DNA of 64,000 bases from positions 70,044-134,043 of the forward strand of contig DF237102.1 in the NCBI GenBank assembly GCA_000708835.1. The letters run 5' to 3'. A program made the translations under genes and the position numbers. Position 1 is the stretch's first letter; every line of letters begins with the position of its first letter. This document shows, piece by piece, positions 12,052 through 25,235 of this stretch. The notes below the pieces were generated by a model that had not been told where the DNA came from, did no database searches, and saw only the letters and a list, made by a program, of their open reading frames with translations. The DNA is from Klebsormidium nitens. Its lineage: Eukaryota; Streptophyta; Klebsormidiophyceae; Klebsormidiales; Klebsormidiaceae.

Positions 12052-13507
12052 GCTCCGTTGTGTTCACCATTCCAATAGTAAAGATTTTTGCCATGACAGC
12101 GACAGATCAGCGGTCTCCGCGTTTTGCATTCCTGGAAGCGCCACGGTCATAGACTGTAGCATTTAGGTGGTAGAAAGAATCTTAGAGCTGGATAATCTGA
12201 GCTAGGTGATTTATTTACTTGAGCTCGGTGTATTCGTTAGATAGGAGATTGCTAAGCCAGTATCCGGTATGGGCCTAATTCAGACCTGATTAGCACTGCA
12301 AGACAATTTGAAGAGGCGTACTAGCTGGCCGAAATTGTGCTGAGGGAGATCATGACTGTGCGGTAGCGTGAGCGTACCGCCAGCTTGCTTAGGTATTGAA
12401 GCATCATTGGCGCTAGCTGGTTTCAATAAACAGGCAAACTTGAAAAAGCTATATATTCTAGAAGATGCGATCGGGTACATGCATATAACTTAGTGAACTA
12501 GTCAACCGCGCAGCCGCGAGATTTTGGCCAGCTAGGGAACAAGCACTCACTTCTGAGAGCTCAAAAAGCCATGCATGATCACAGAAGTGCATACGTACCG
12601 TATTGAATCTCAATAATGTCAGTTGGTGCAACGAGCGGTTCACATGGCCTGCACGGGGCGTGCGCAGACTGACTGCATGATAGTTGAGCTGATCTCTATG
12701 AGATTTTTCCGCACACGTGCAGGGGCTCGAACTAGAGATGACTAGGTGGTGCTGCACCGTACCATGGCATGCACAGGCTTCGCCAATCATGCAGCACCGC
12801 ATGTGCTATACGAGGCTCCAGCCCTGATGCACTCAACCTACTGCATGGAGCGATCAGAAACCAGGTCTGCGGGCCATGTACCGCTATATAGCCGCCTGAT
12901 GTCAAAGCGTGACCTGGCAGCCAGCTAAGCGCGAAATGCAGTATTCAATGAATGAGCAGACACAACTTCGTCCTTTCAATTTCAGGTGTTTATATGATCC
13001 ATCGAATTCTTGAAGCATCCGTTACAAGCTTCCTCTAATGTATATTATTATAGACAGTTCAAAGCGTGCTTCTACTTTGCAGCAATCAGGAACCGAGCTT
13101 CAGCTTAGCTAGTTCGCACAAAGTCTGTTTTGAGGAAAATAAGAGGCACAACTTGCGTGGCAGCATAGCTAGCCTCCTGTCCGGCTTCTCAACAATTGAT
13201 GCTTGCCATTCAACAAAGAAATCGAACAAAGTATGGAGATATTATAAGTCGCTGTGGGGCCTGAAACGCTGGACGACGTTTTCAAGCATAGACTGTGCAA
13301 GCAGGAAATCCTCTCGTAGGCGAACGTTGTAATCGTACAAATCCTGCATCCAGAAGCAGCTTTCCTTTCAGCAGATAATCAAGTTGAAGTGCTGGCGACC
13401 GGGATATGAGAAGTCAAACCAATCCAACTGTATAAGGTCATTCACTGTGAATCCAAAGGATAGGTAGAAGGGCGGCTGGTGCAGCAACTCGAGATCCTCC
13501 GCTGACC
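12052..13507. other. Convergent intergenic region
   Basis: About 1.45 kb between the stop of the plus-strand HPLG gene and the stop of the minus-strand membrane-protein gene, so it holds two 3' ends. Composition drops toward A/T. Short open frames are present but none looks coding. No hairpin, RNA gene or repeat worth naming was seen. Confidence 0.5.
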
Positions 13508-16500
13508 TTACAAGCAAAGCGAAGAAAGCGCCGTGGGTTTGACAATCCGTTGTTGCAGACCTAGCATACGCTCCGTAAGGGATAACGATAAGCGAGTGGA
13601 AAGAAACTCAAGAGATATCAACAAGTGTTGGCTCCTGCAACCCTTCTTCGTCATCGGCTCCAAGCAAAAGACAAGGCTCCCTTGCAGGCGCTCATGCATT
13701 GCAAACACGGTGGGCTCGTTCAACCAGAGCAAAACAGTCGTCGCGCTGTCGGCCCTAAACAAAGCCTGCCTTTGCTTCTGACGAGTTGCAGTTCCTTGTA
13801 AGGAGCAAGGATGAGCTCTCACTTGCAGGTGATTATACATCGCAAAAACGTCAGGCTCGATCTCATCGGACCCATTCACATCGTCCTCTTGCCCCTCGGG
13901 AGCGTTCGGAACGGGCGGAAGGGGGCAGCTGTGTCCCAGCCACGACGGCCGCTTCAGACGCCGGACGACTAGGCCCTGCAAGAGATAGCGTATGGCAGCA
14001 AATGAGGGCGGATAGGAACGTACGAAGGCGTTTGGGGTGGCGAAGCGTACGGAACCGTGTCAGGGTTGCAACGACTGGGTCAGCTAAGAGCTCTAAAGGC
14101 TACACTTTGCGGGTGCTGTTGTTTGCCCATTCCTTGCGCCAGCTCGCCTGCCTTCACTTCTGTTGAAAACTTAGAGACGTCCTTCAGCACCTTTTGTTTA
14201 GGTACCCTCCGGGCCATCGACATCAGAAAAGACGCGACTATGCCCCAGCAACTCGTAAAAAATTTCAGGAGCGAGACGGAGGGTCGGACACGAATCGAAA
14301 CTCCACGAGCGATGATCCGTCGCAAGCAACCAGCAAAGGCAACTGGCCGAAGAAGCTTCGGACCTCGAGACTGCTTTGCGACCGTGCTTTACAAAGCGCG
14401 GACGAGGATCAAAAGCTAAGAACGCATACCGTATGTTGCACCATCCCGCGATACCGCAGCTTTTTCCGCTTCTTCCGCATCATACGCTCGTGCACTTCCT
14501 CTTCGGACGGCTTCTGGCTGTCCGATGGACCGAACCCAGGAATGTGCAAGTGCGTGAGGTTCCTGAGAGGAGAGGGAAGAAAGATATGGGATGGCCTTGG
14601 CTGTCGAAGTACGAGCAGGGGCGGAAAAGCAGAACACGAACTTCGAGAAATTTATCCCTTCTGCCTAATTGGAAAGCCGGAGTGGCCGATGCCGATAATC
14701 TAGGGGTAGATTTGGTTCACCAAACGACACACGTCGAGAAGTAGTCCACTGCCGTTTGATAAGCAGAACAAGAACATGCAAATGTGTGGCGCTCCGAGGA
14801 AGCATCTCGAACCAACGTGTAAGAAAAGGACTTGGCCGAAGTATTGGAGATTGAACAAAGCAACCGATCTTCTGATGGCTTTTGATATATGTTGAGAACT
14901 GAACTTCCTTTCAGCGAGCCTTGTGGCCGTCCGATCCCAAGATCCGGAATGTTCAAGAATACATTCAGTACACTTGAGCACTAGACCATGAAAAAGAGTA
15001 AAGTGGTGTTCGAAAGAAAAGCTTGACTGTAAACCAAAGGGACTGGCGCATTGTGGAGGCCCGTTGGCAGTCAATTGCCTGTGGGACATGGAACTGTGGT
15101 TGGTGCTTCCACCACGCTCCGTGCAGGATTCTATGCCTCTCAGGTAAGTATCAAAAATATGGAGCGGGCCCGATGATGAGCAGAAAATTAAAACACCGAC
15201 GAGCAGAAAATCAAAACCCTGAAAACGGAGGCTCGCTTGGATTCTGCTCACCCTGGGATGACTTTACTCAGGCCCCGCCCAATGTTCGACAGCATCTCTG
15301 AGGCGCGCCGGTGATCAACAGAAAACCCTGTATATGGTAAAAATAGCAAAACGAGGTGCTCGCTAGCGTTCTGCTCACCCTGGGATGACTTTACTCAGGC
15401 CCCGCCCAATGTTTGCGAGGAGCGCTACGCCCGAGCCGCTCGAGCTGCGGCGGTGATGCCCGGGCTCGCTGGGGGGGGTGGTGCTTGCGGAGGCCGGCTC
15501 GCTGCGTGCGAGCGACATCTCGCTGTCGTTGCGAATGACGTCGATGGGCTTTGGCCGCTGCAATAGTGCGTGATACTCGAAAAATAAGAATCCGCTTCAA
15601 ACATATTAAGAGAGTTAAGAAAACGGATTTGAAGACAGACGCGTCGAACAGATGATTCTTGCAGAACCCAGCTCGCTGCATTGAATCGTTATTCGAATCT
15701 GGCCGAAAGACGATCTCGATGATGGACGGGGAGTTGACCTACTACGAATAAATCAACGTTTAGAAAGCACCGCGTTTCACCAGTAGGAAGACACCATTCC
15801 ATCAGATATCCCTGAACACATTTAAAATCCAGAAAGGCGATGACCATGACCTGAACTCCTATCCAACCCAGCGGAAACAATAACGAACTCTCTGGTGAGG
15901 ACGAAATCGGCCGATTTGGAAGCACTCCTCGAAAAGAACTGGATGAGACTGCTGACGTCACCTTCTTGGATCGCCGCCTGCTGCTGATGTCAGCGCCCCC
16001 CCTGGGCGAATGCGGCGGCCGGGTGCTGCCCGGGGTCGGCGGCAGGGGCGGTGTAAGCGTCCTCGGAGGGGGCGACACGTGGATGCGTTTCGATGGGGGG
16101 GATCCCCCTGCCGGTGACGCCATATCCCGCCCCCTCCCGTTGAAAGAAACGCTTTCACTGGCTGCTTGTTTCCACCCGTCCTCGCTGGCGCTTGTCTGCG
16201 CGCTCCCGAACCCGTTGAACAGGGGGCACGAATCCGAGCGGCAACCTACCCCCCCGCCGTGGGGAGACGCCAACTCGCCGGAGAAGGGGGCCCGATAGAG
16301 CGGCGACGACCCCCCCCGGAGGCGGGAACTTTCTTGGGGGTCGGAGTTTTCACCGCTTCCGGGGGGACTGTCGGGGGGTGAAGGCGCACCCCCCCGGAGG
16401 CGGGCAGGTGGGCGAAAAGGTTCGGTGGGGTCTCCTGTGAGGGTATCATCTCGCAGGTTGCTGCGGGACTCAAGGAGATAGTCGTGGGGCCGGCCGTTCC

Positions 16501-19500
16501 TTCCGCTCTGGGTTCCAACGGTCGTTCCGTGGGGCGGAATGTGTTGAGCGAGGGAGAAGTCCGGCAGAGGCCCCGTGGCTGTATGGAAGCAACGTGAAGA
16601 AGATGAGGGAAGGGAAATAAACCTAGGGTTCTCGATTGCGACATTCAGGAGTTCTGCGGATTTTTGAGCTAGAAGGACCAGCAAAGGCGACGTGGATGAA
16701 GGCGCAAAATGAGAGGAGGAATAAGTGAGGCAAAGCTTCGATCAGCACCCTAGAGGTTCAGGGTTTGAGTATTTGTAAGGTACAAACTTCAATCCGAAGT
16801 CTTGAGTATGCGTGCCTGGGACAAGACAAGCAGATGCGCTGTCGCTGCACGGAAAAACCCGAAACGAAAAGGCGCTTACTGACGCTCGATTGAGCAGCAG
16901 TCAAAATGTTGCCTGAATATATCGAAGAAACGCCTTTAGCTCAATCCAATTCTTTTGAGTTAGTTGCGAAGGTTTTCAATCCTAGAAACTGTTGTGCCAG
17001 TTCGAGTGACGTCATGCTCGGCAAATGCAGAGTGTCCTCGGTTACCGGCTGACAAGCTGTCAATACGAGCAGGGTTTGCATTCTGCCCTAATACTCGACC
17101 TTCCAACTTAAAAGAGCAATCCTTGGACCAAACACAACAATAAAAGCGGCAAACTTAACAACAGGGCTTCACAGTCCGCAATCATCTATTGTGACCGTTC
17201 TTTGTGAAGTTTACTCACTTCTTTGTCGACGTATGCTGCCCCCCGGAAGACTGGCAGCCCGCATCAGCATCGGTGGCCCTTCCCCGGCTTCTCCGTTGGC
17301 ACGGAAGTCGGTAAAAATTCCCGGGAATGGTGCGCGAGAGGGGTTGAGGTTGCGCGACCCGGGGTGTGGATTGACGACGCCGTCGCTGAGAAAGTTGTCG
17401 TTTTCGGCGATGTCCTTTATCCGCTCTTCGTCCGTTTTCTGCGAAGAAGGTGGCTGAAAATGAAATCCGGCTGGACATTACCTGCGGCTGATTAACTAGT
17501 ATTGCAGGTCTTCTTGGACCGGGCTGTTTGAACAACTTGTTTGTTTATACATTTTGAGCGCGAAGCGCTGTCAACGGTGTAAGCCGACCTAAACGCAAGC
17601 AGTGCATTGTCATAGATACCAGGACTGGTACAGGTTTGACATTCAAAGAGGCAGCCAACTTCGACAAGATAAGCAGTGACTGGAGAACCAGAGGTACAAG
17701 GCATCTGATAGCACGCGATGAACCACGCAAATATGGCTCCAAATCAGAGAACTTTTGCGAGCAATCATGCCAGCTTTCGTTTCAAGGCAGTGAGTACTCC
17801 AATTTCCAACCATTACTCCGAACTTGCCTCTGACGACAGATGGATGTTGACAGCGTCGGAATAGGTACACGAGAAGGAGGGGGCGCTTAACACGCTTCGA
17901 GGCCCTTTTGCACACGTGGTACTACTGCATTTGGTGCAGATCGACGGCTGTTGATCTTCTGTTGATCCTTCGTATGTCAAAACGTGCTCAAGACCCTGTA
18001 GGACCCAGCTGATTCTTCCCACTTACCACGTCAGCAAGCTTGGACAGCGTCTGCTTCAGCTTCTCCCCAAAACCTGACCCGTCCGAGGCGCCACGTGGCG
18101 CCTCCCCGGCGCCGCCACGTGGTGACGCGTCGTCTCCCAGATCCAAGACAACCTCGCCGGGCCGCCGCCCGGGTTTTCGGCGCGTACCGAAGCGTGAGTA
18201 CTTGACGAACAAGCGGACCTTGTCCCACCGGAGGCGCGCGATGCGGGTGCACTCGAGGCTGTTGAGCCGCTTGTCGTCGTAGCGCAGCCGCTTGATGCGC
18301 TTCTCGAACTGCCAGCGCGAGACTAAGGGTGTGAGGGAATAAGGGTGGAGAGGCTGGGGCTAGAGTCATTGACAGCCGGAAAATGAGGCGTGAGGGCTTT
18401 GGTTAGTCCAGGCGGGTTCGGATTGATACGTGTGTTGGAAAGAGACGGCGACGATTGAACCGCTTTATCACATTTTGAGCCCCCTTATACGACGGAACGA
18501 GATTACGAAAGGGAACCACTGTCTTCCAAGATAGGAAAGGTCCAGGAAAGGATCGATGTAGCCCCCACGATCGATGTCCTTTTCGCATACCGTATGTGAA
18601 GCCGAGTGGGGACGCTTTAGAGGACAGGATGAGTAAACCCGCCTATATTGCCCAACTCTCAGTGAAAGCTCAGAAAGCATACCCACGTTTTGGTCGATAG
18701 CCAGAAAGGAATCATCCTGCCGCCTAGCTTGTTTGTATTCAATTGGTTTTTCTGTGGTACATACCTGGATTGCGTTCAAAACCTGGGTCGAAAACAAGTG
18801 CCGGGTGAGGCGTCACTCACTTGCATTAGAATGAAGTAGAACAGCCAATAGCTGATAGTGTACAGGCCGCCAGCCTTGGCAAGGAATGTCACTGCAGAAG
18901 CAAACGAACGGGACTGTTATCGTCAAATATGCTGGCATGTATGTGGAGAGAAGAAACTTTAAACGCCAATTAAAGCTCGACGACCTGGTAATCATGAAGA
19001 GGGCCGCCGATGCAACTAGACCGTCAGCAATGCGTCAGCAAGAGATCGGGACTGCCCATGCGCAGAGAGCGTCAAGAAGTGCCCGCCTCTGCGTTCCTAA
19101 CCTTAGTGTCGTTCCGCACTTCCAAAGCACAAAAATTTGCATCGATGAAAATGTCGTTCCGCGTTTTCAAAGCACAAAATCTGCACCGTTGAGAACGACA
19201 CTTCGAAAATAATACTCAAAAGACTTGCACCTTCAGTAATGCACCTTCAAAATTCAGGAGTTGGCAGTTCATCAAACGGCCGTCTGTACTGGATTGGTGC
19301 TCCCATATGCCCTCGAGCGGAGCCGTGGTGCTTCCTCACGCCCTTGATACTTCAAAGCCGGTGAATAGGGTGAACGGACATCGGCCACATTCCAAGAGGC
19401 AACCAACACTCGAATTGTGCCTGAAGATGCTGGGACCAGTCATCCTATAGAAAGACCTGATGCATTTCCAGAAGCTATTGATGCTTGACCTCTCTGACAC

Positions 19501-22500
19501 CACAACGAAGGACCTGGCCATTCCCGGCAGCAGCGGGCTTGGTAACTCTATTCTGAGGTTCCTCCAAATAATGCAAAATCGCGGCCCCGCTCCGCAGATG
19601 CTCTCCAGACATAATCTCGTGGACCGAGAAGTCTCTCCAAACAGATTACTTTCAAACTTACATACGCCGTTTGTGCTCTGCGTCTCGGTTATCAACACGA
19701 ACGACCCCGCGAGCTCCAGCAGCAACGCGACGCGCACGCCCGTCGGAGCGGCCAGCAGGGGCTGCAACGTGGCGTTGTCGGTCGCGAAAGTGCCTGCCGT
19801 GTACTGGCGGAACTGGGTGTCGAGGAGCAGCAACTCGGGATCGAACTGCAGATTGTGAAAGTCTAAGAGGTTTGGGAAAATGTTCAATGGAGGCATGTAG
19901 GAGGTGAAGAGACGGCAAAAAACACACCATTGCCCGGTCGCGGAAGTGTCCGCCGTGTACTGGCGGAACTGGGTGTCGAAGAGCAGCAACTCGGGATCGA
20001 ACTGCATTTGTACAAGTCTTATCTTAGAGACTTCAACGACGCATAAGGAAAGAGTTCAAAAAGTAAAAGTATGCCGTTGTCCGTGGCGAAAGTCTCGCCC
20101 TGTACTGGCAGAACTGGGTCTTGAGAAACAGGGGTTTCGAGAGACTCCGAGAAGTAGGGGGTTGAAGCCCTGAGAAATAGGGGTTTGAAAGCAGGTGGTT
20201 GAGGAAAGCTTGTACCGACCAGTAAGAAGAAAACAGATACCGTAATCCGTGGTGAAAGTTCCCGGCGTGCGGTGGCGGAACTAGTGTCGAAAAGTAGCAC
20301 CTCGGGTTCGAACTGCAAGGGTCAATTAACGAAAGACAAACCAGGATTATGGAAAGCTTCTACCGGTTGAAAAGTAGGTAAAACAAGAAAAGAAGCGTTG
20401 TCCGCGGCGAGCAGTCCTGCGGTCACACGGACGTGGGTGTCAAGGAGCAGGCACTGGCAACTCAGGCTCAAACGTGTGCAGTAAACAAAATTCTGAGGTA
20501 CATCGCCGTTCAGGGTTACTATATTCTTTGAAAGTGAGCGCTAAGCACGTGCTCATTTCAGTTTGGACGGAAGAAAGAAAATGGGCCCAGTACCTCGGCA
20601 ACGTCAACGACCGGTTGCTGCTCTTAGCAGATGTTTTTCACGTACTACCTGTACTGCCTCTTGAAAATTGTCACAAGACGTACCAACAGCGCCAACCGAA
20701 CCATTACACGAAAAGCAGCGTCTTGAAACCGAACGGACAAATAGAGAACAATGGCATGACTTATGATGCTTCCTGGGAAGTCAAAAAATTGTCCCCTTGC
20801 AGAAGTTGTCGAATTTGCCTTGCAAGATCCCATTTTTCCCTTTGTTTTCTTGGGCGCCCTCTTGGATCGCCGTCAGCCTTGACTGCCGAGTCTCCTGGGA
20901 GAGCGGAATGCCTACGGATTAAGTCAAGCCATTGAAAAGATACCTTTCGTGAGGAGCATTCGAGCTCTCTCTCGTCCCGCCCCTTAAAACGAGAATGAAA
21001 TGCAAGGGTCAAGCACGATCAAGCGTTACCTGTCGGAAGATCCTCGGATAGAAGCTGAACGACAGCACGGTGGGCAGCTCCCCCCGCAACGTCGCCATCG
21101 GCGCGTATGTTCCGTTCGACGCGCCCGCGATTTTTCCGCTTACGCAACTCTTGTACTCGCGCGACTTGTGGACCGCACACGCGTCGTATGCCCAGCCGAG
21201 CGCGTACGCCTGGGTACCGTTCTGCAGAACATGAGGTAGATCGGTGACGTCATAAGTTCAGAACTACGTCATTTTGGTAATACTCAAGAATTAGGGGCGA
21301 TTTGGATTCGAAAAGCTCTCGTTTCATTCTAGTGGATGTGTGAATGCTGGTACGTGATCCAGGTTTCGACGTTAAAATGGAAGATCGAGAGGTCCACTCG
21401 AGCACAGCAGACCCAAAGGACTGGCTTGCGTTCATGCTATTTCGTCGGTGTTTGTTATCCCTTCTCAACATTGACGAATCCTGTAAAAGCTGCTGAAGCA
21501 GCCAAACTTTGTCAGACACTACTAAGAAACAAGCCACATGTGCTGGGTGCAGGATACGTTCATCAGTCACGTCGTTCGCTTGAACCGGTCGAGAAGGCCT
21601 TTCTGGTTTTGAACCGATGCGGCCTAGGGCAAATGAAAGGCAGCCGCGACCAGAGAGAGCGCATCTGGAAGCCAGCTTACGATGTCCGCAAACTCCGACT
21701 GAATGAGGTAGTTTTCCCGTCCGGCTGTGCAGTTCGGACACGTCACCCGGAGAGTGACGCCGTCCGGATTGTTGACACAGGTATACGCTGCAGAAAGAAA
21801 GCTCGAATCGGTATCAATTTCTCGGCGACAAATTCTGTGCACGCATTACAGAGACAAACGACAGCGACCAGAATTTCACAAGTGCCTCGTAACAGGAGAC
21901 AGTGTACCATAAGACCGGTGGAGACCTTTGGTCCTCAAACTTTGAGCCGACAAATGTAACAAAAGCATGCGAACGACGGAGGAAATCCGACTCATTTTAG
22001 CACTGGTCAGACGAAACGGCTGTCATAGGTTCTAGCAGATTGCTGCACACTTCTAACATTTCATATTGTTGGGTTCTCCGCTGTGACATCATATCTCCAG
22101 GGGCCGGAGCACTAACTCGGAATCCCGTTGCATGTTCAGGACCGAGTAAGAGATTGGTTATTTGAACATCAGATATGCGCTGGCCCTGTTCGGTGGGTAC
22201 GAAACATGGTAGAAGAAAATTCCGACTTCGAAGCTGCAGATGAAACGTCAAAAACGAGTCTTTGAGAGCTCACAGTCGCCCGCCGCAATCGCCGACACGG
22301 TGCGCACCTCCTCCTGGATCTCCCCGGTCGTGACGGTCGGTTGTTGCAGCATCTCGCACCGTAGGCTGCCGTAGCCAGTCAGGTTAAAGAGCAGGTCGTT
22401 CTCGAAACCCTGGATAACCTGGTGGGAGGCGATCATGACGCTCTCCACGGTATACTGCTTTTGGGTCTCCAGGTCCCAAATCAACCTGGAAACAGCACGT

Positions 22501-24226
22501 CCCTTAAGTAAGTATCTATGTTGATTTACGGCTACGTAGAGTTGGGCCAGTGCCTGGAAGACGGGTGGGGTTGGTTCGAGGGCTTAAGGAGGGTACACGT
22601 GCGGAGCTAAGGAGGGTACACCTGCGGAGTATATTAAGGAGGGTACACCGGCGGAGTATGTTAACTCTGCCTCTTAGTTATCAAATTGTGTGGGGTACTG
22701 ATGTGAGATCTGGACATAGGCCAAAGCTTAGTCAAAACTATTGGTCCGTCAGATTCGACGCAAGCAGGTGTTTAACTGGGTGTTACCCCTCTGTTCAGGG
22801 CCCTGGTTGCTACCGACCGTCACGCGTGAGCGCAATTCACTTCCGCTTCCGGATCGCTGTACAACATGGAACTGCAAGGTCAGATTCGAGGATCCATCTT
22901 GTTGGCAAAGCCTGTGGAAGGTGCCGACGGTCAATGTAACGAGGTCATCCTGGGGTTAGTGTAGTGAGGGAAACGATGAAATGGAGGGGTCGATTGCAAA
23001 ACTGCTGGCAAGTCGACCGAAACTTTCAGATTCTTCGATTGAACCGCCACAGCAGACGTTCGCGAGCCAGCCAAGATGAGAGACAATAAGAAGAATGTGC
23101 GACCCTGAGGCTCTTAGGTAAGACCTTGCTAGATGATGCTTTCATAGCAGTGGCTTCTTACCCAACGATTGCGCCAAGAAAGAAGAGAAGGCTGGCCAAG
23201 GATAAAGCCCCTCCCATTTCGGTCCTCCTCTTGACCTGCAAGACAGCCATGAGAAGCAACTGACAAATTGCGGACATGAAAAAGGATGAGCATCGGCCTG
23301 GTTTGATACACACAGCGCAGACAAATGACGATCCCAAAAGACAAATAATGGAAAGTGGTGGCGGCCATGGAATGGTGTGATCTATCCATACCGTTTCAAG
23401 TCCGTTCCTGTTGTTGATCAAGATACTTAGTCTTTGTATACGCATCTTCATTTGTATATAGCGTGAACATTCTTGCCAAGCGGTAGCATTTCGAATGTAC
23501 TGCCATCTCATGTTCCCTAGAATCTAGTAATGATCTCTAGACAGGAGCAAGAGCGAAATCGGAGACCTTACCAATACTTTCTGCTCGTCGAACCAGTGCT
23601 GCTTCGAGAAGATGACATCACACCGGCTGATCTTGTAGCGGAGGCGGAACCAGTTCCCTTCCAAGGGGGCAAAGCGCAGGCCCAGGCAGAAGAGGAACCA
23701 CACCCCCACGAGGATGATGGTAATCTCAAAGGAGATGAGCTGCAGCAGGAGTAAAAGATTAGATCCAAGGTCAAACGCAAGCCTTTGAGACTGTCACATC
23801 TGCAGGGGACCCGTGCACCCTTACCTATAGTTGGTCCTCTTGTTCAGCAACGTTGGCTCTACTCTCTAGAATTGGCAAGGCTGCAGTTCATCCTGACAAT
23901 TGATTGCATTATCAAGCCTTTGAAGTGCAGAAACGCAGGTTCAAGTGAAGTGTAAAGCACAGCCAGAGAGATAGAGACACGGCCAGGAAAGAGACGAAGC
24001 CCAAACAAGTGACACAACATCGGTTCACCTGAGCATGGTTGTTAGTCCAGGATGCTGCAGTTGGCAGAGGGGGAATGAAGTCAGCCTGACTAATCTCTGG
24101 TCTTTGAGTTGGCCCGTCCATGTAAGCTCGGCAGGAAGCGTTTACTAGATACTGCCCCACCGGACAGGCACAGGTGCCGGCTGTGCTGACGAAAGCACCA
24201 GCGTTGACAGGACAAAGCGAGGCCAT
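13508..24226 (-). CDS. Large multi-exon membrane protein with Cys-rich N-terminus
   Basis: Unrecognised family. Exons supported by splice sites and phase are, 5' to 3': 24226-24030, 23739-23572, 23235-23162, 22485-22274, 21787-21681, 21221-21030, 19845-19666, about 18893-18818, about 18325-18022, 17453-17219, 16578 to about 15890, 15557-15379, 14562-14430, 13975-13823, and a last exon ending at the stop 13508-13510. The N-terminus has a CxCPxGxY..C pattern (GTCACPVGQYLVNASC). Membrane segments are ITIILVGVWFLFCLGL, GGALSLASLLFFLGAIVG and GGLYTISYWLFYFILMQ. About 190 residues with N-glycosylation sequons and cysteine pairs (CPNC) lie between the second and third. After the third comes a basic juxtamembrane stretch (SRWQFEKRIKRLRYDDKRL) and a long Pro/Ser/Gly-rich disordered tail. 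The topology suggests a membrane-anchored extracytoplasmic domain with a cytosolic tail, for sensing or adhesion (inference). The link across 19666-18893 is not phase-resolved and may hide an exon. A signal-peptide exon upstream of the ATG is also possible. Confidence 0.65.
13682..13865 (-). repeat. Exon-edge duplication near the C-terminus
   Basis: The end of exon 13975-13823 (reading EPDVFAMYNHLQ before its donor) is echoed about 141 bp downstream by a segment reading EPTVFAMHERLQ. The second copy sits within the last open segment of the gene, with an intact frame. It could be a separate coding exon or an intronic relic. Confidence 0.6.
15242..15413 (-). repeat. 45-bp perfect duplication of exon 3' edge and donor
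   Basis: The segment 15369-15413, covering the last coding bases and donor of exon 15557-15379, recurs identically at 15242-15286, offset 127 bp. Flanks between the copies are also related (gagcagaaaat-type phrases), so the whole 127-bp unit appears duplicated. Perfect identity makes this one of the youngest exon-edge duplications here. It provides a second potential donor downstream. Confidence 0.85.
19095..19195 (-). repeat. Short tandem duplication inside an intron
   Basis: Two units of about 45 bp containing GTCGTTCCGC, then a TTCAAAGCACAAAA-like phrase, lie head to tail. On the minus strand each begins after a tgca(g/a) and could be the edge of a missed small exon between 19666 and 18893. 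The exon itself is not demonstrable. Confidence 0.5.
19777..20475 (-). repeat. Five-copy acceptor/exon ladder, pitch about 155 bp
   Basis: The acceptor and first about 70 nt of exon 19845-19666 (coding FDPELLLLDTQFRQYTAG) are repeated upstream. Copies have acceptors at about 20001, one near 20155 that has lost its edge, 20312 and 20472. Intervals are 156, about 311 (two units) and 160 bp. The copy at 20001 is nearly identical and keeps cag and the frame. The others are progressively mutated and interrupted. All lie in the intron preceding the real exon. Confidence 0.85.
22553..22680. mobile_element. MITE-like core, copy B, with internal triplication
   Basis: Lies in an intron of the minus-strand membrane-protein gene. 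It starts with gacgggtggggttgg and continues to gggtacacgtgcggagc, which matches the family core seen at 4.39 and 42.22 kb. The distal half is tandemly triplicated at 22583-22661: three units of 24-27 bp, each containing taaggagggtacac and gcggag. Terminal repeats are not clear here. Confidence 0.55.
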
Positions 24227-25235
24227 TCTACTTTGAGCAACTCAGCGCCTGACACTTTGTCTGTTGTGGAAAACCAACCCTTTTATACTCAAAAGATGAG
24301 TGCTGTACTCGAGCAAGCGTGCGGACAGAGAATCTATCAGAGAACTGCAACGATCAAGTGTAGTCTGGTCGGCCAGTTTTCTGATCGCTGCAAGTGCTTT
24401 CGCTCCTTTCTAGCTATGGTGGTGGTATGTCTGCTGAAAGAGTTCTACAAGCATCTTAATGTTCTGTGGCTTCGGTTTTAGGGGTCCATTGTTTATCACT
24501 AGCGTCGTTGCACCACATTGGAATGAGGACTGGTAGAAAGGATTTTGGGCCAATGCTGCAGACTCTCAGCATTCTAGGGCTTCAGTTGTAAACAAGCTTG
24601 GCTGATCCAAAGCCTTTCTTTCTGTAATCCGATCTGACCAACTCTTTCCGAGAAATCAATAATTGCACGGAACCGGGTTCTTGCCAGGCAAGATAGAGTC
24701 CTAATCCGGACTCATCACTCAAGAACGTGTGGCGGCTTTTCCTTAGCTGCATCATTTTGCTCTCAAGAAGGCACATCACGACTTCAAGCACCATCCACCT
24801 GCCTATACGAAGAAGCTTTTCTTCTCTTGCATGCGCCACCCCTAAGGCTAAGCCCAGGGCCCCAAATGATGAGGCGTCCTGAGGCTGTAGTGTTCCAAAC
24901 AGTGCAAAGCTTTTGAGCTCACGTTTCATGTAGATTAGGTAAGGTGCTGTAGCCGATGACGTGGCCCCATTTGTGCAATAGAGGCCGTTCGAGTTCTCAA
25001 GAAGCTCCACAGTACCGTCGATCTGTGTCGATCCCCCAGCAGACTCACGAGCCTATCATCTTCATACTCGTGCTGCAGAAAGGCAGCAATGGCTCTTGCC
25101 TTGGCCTGGTCATCAGGGCGCTTGCCTACTTTCTTGTGCTCCGTCAAAAGCTCTGCCACTGGTGCACCTCGCAGCAGAAAGAGGATCCTTCCTTCTTCAA
25201 GGTTCGTCTCAAACATTGCTCGTGCGTCAGCCGCC

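Noticed and set aside
15966-16298. Plus-strand open frame, Gly/Arg-rich
   Set aside because: Antisense to the Pro/Ser-rich tail exon of the membrane protein, whose acceptor and phase fit.
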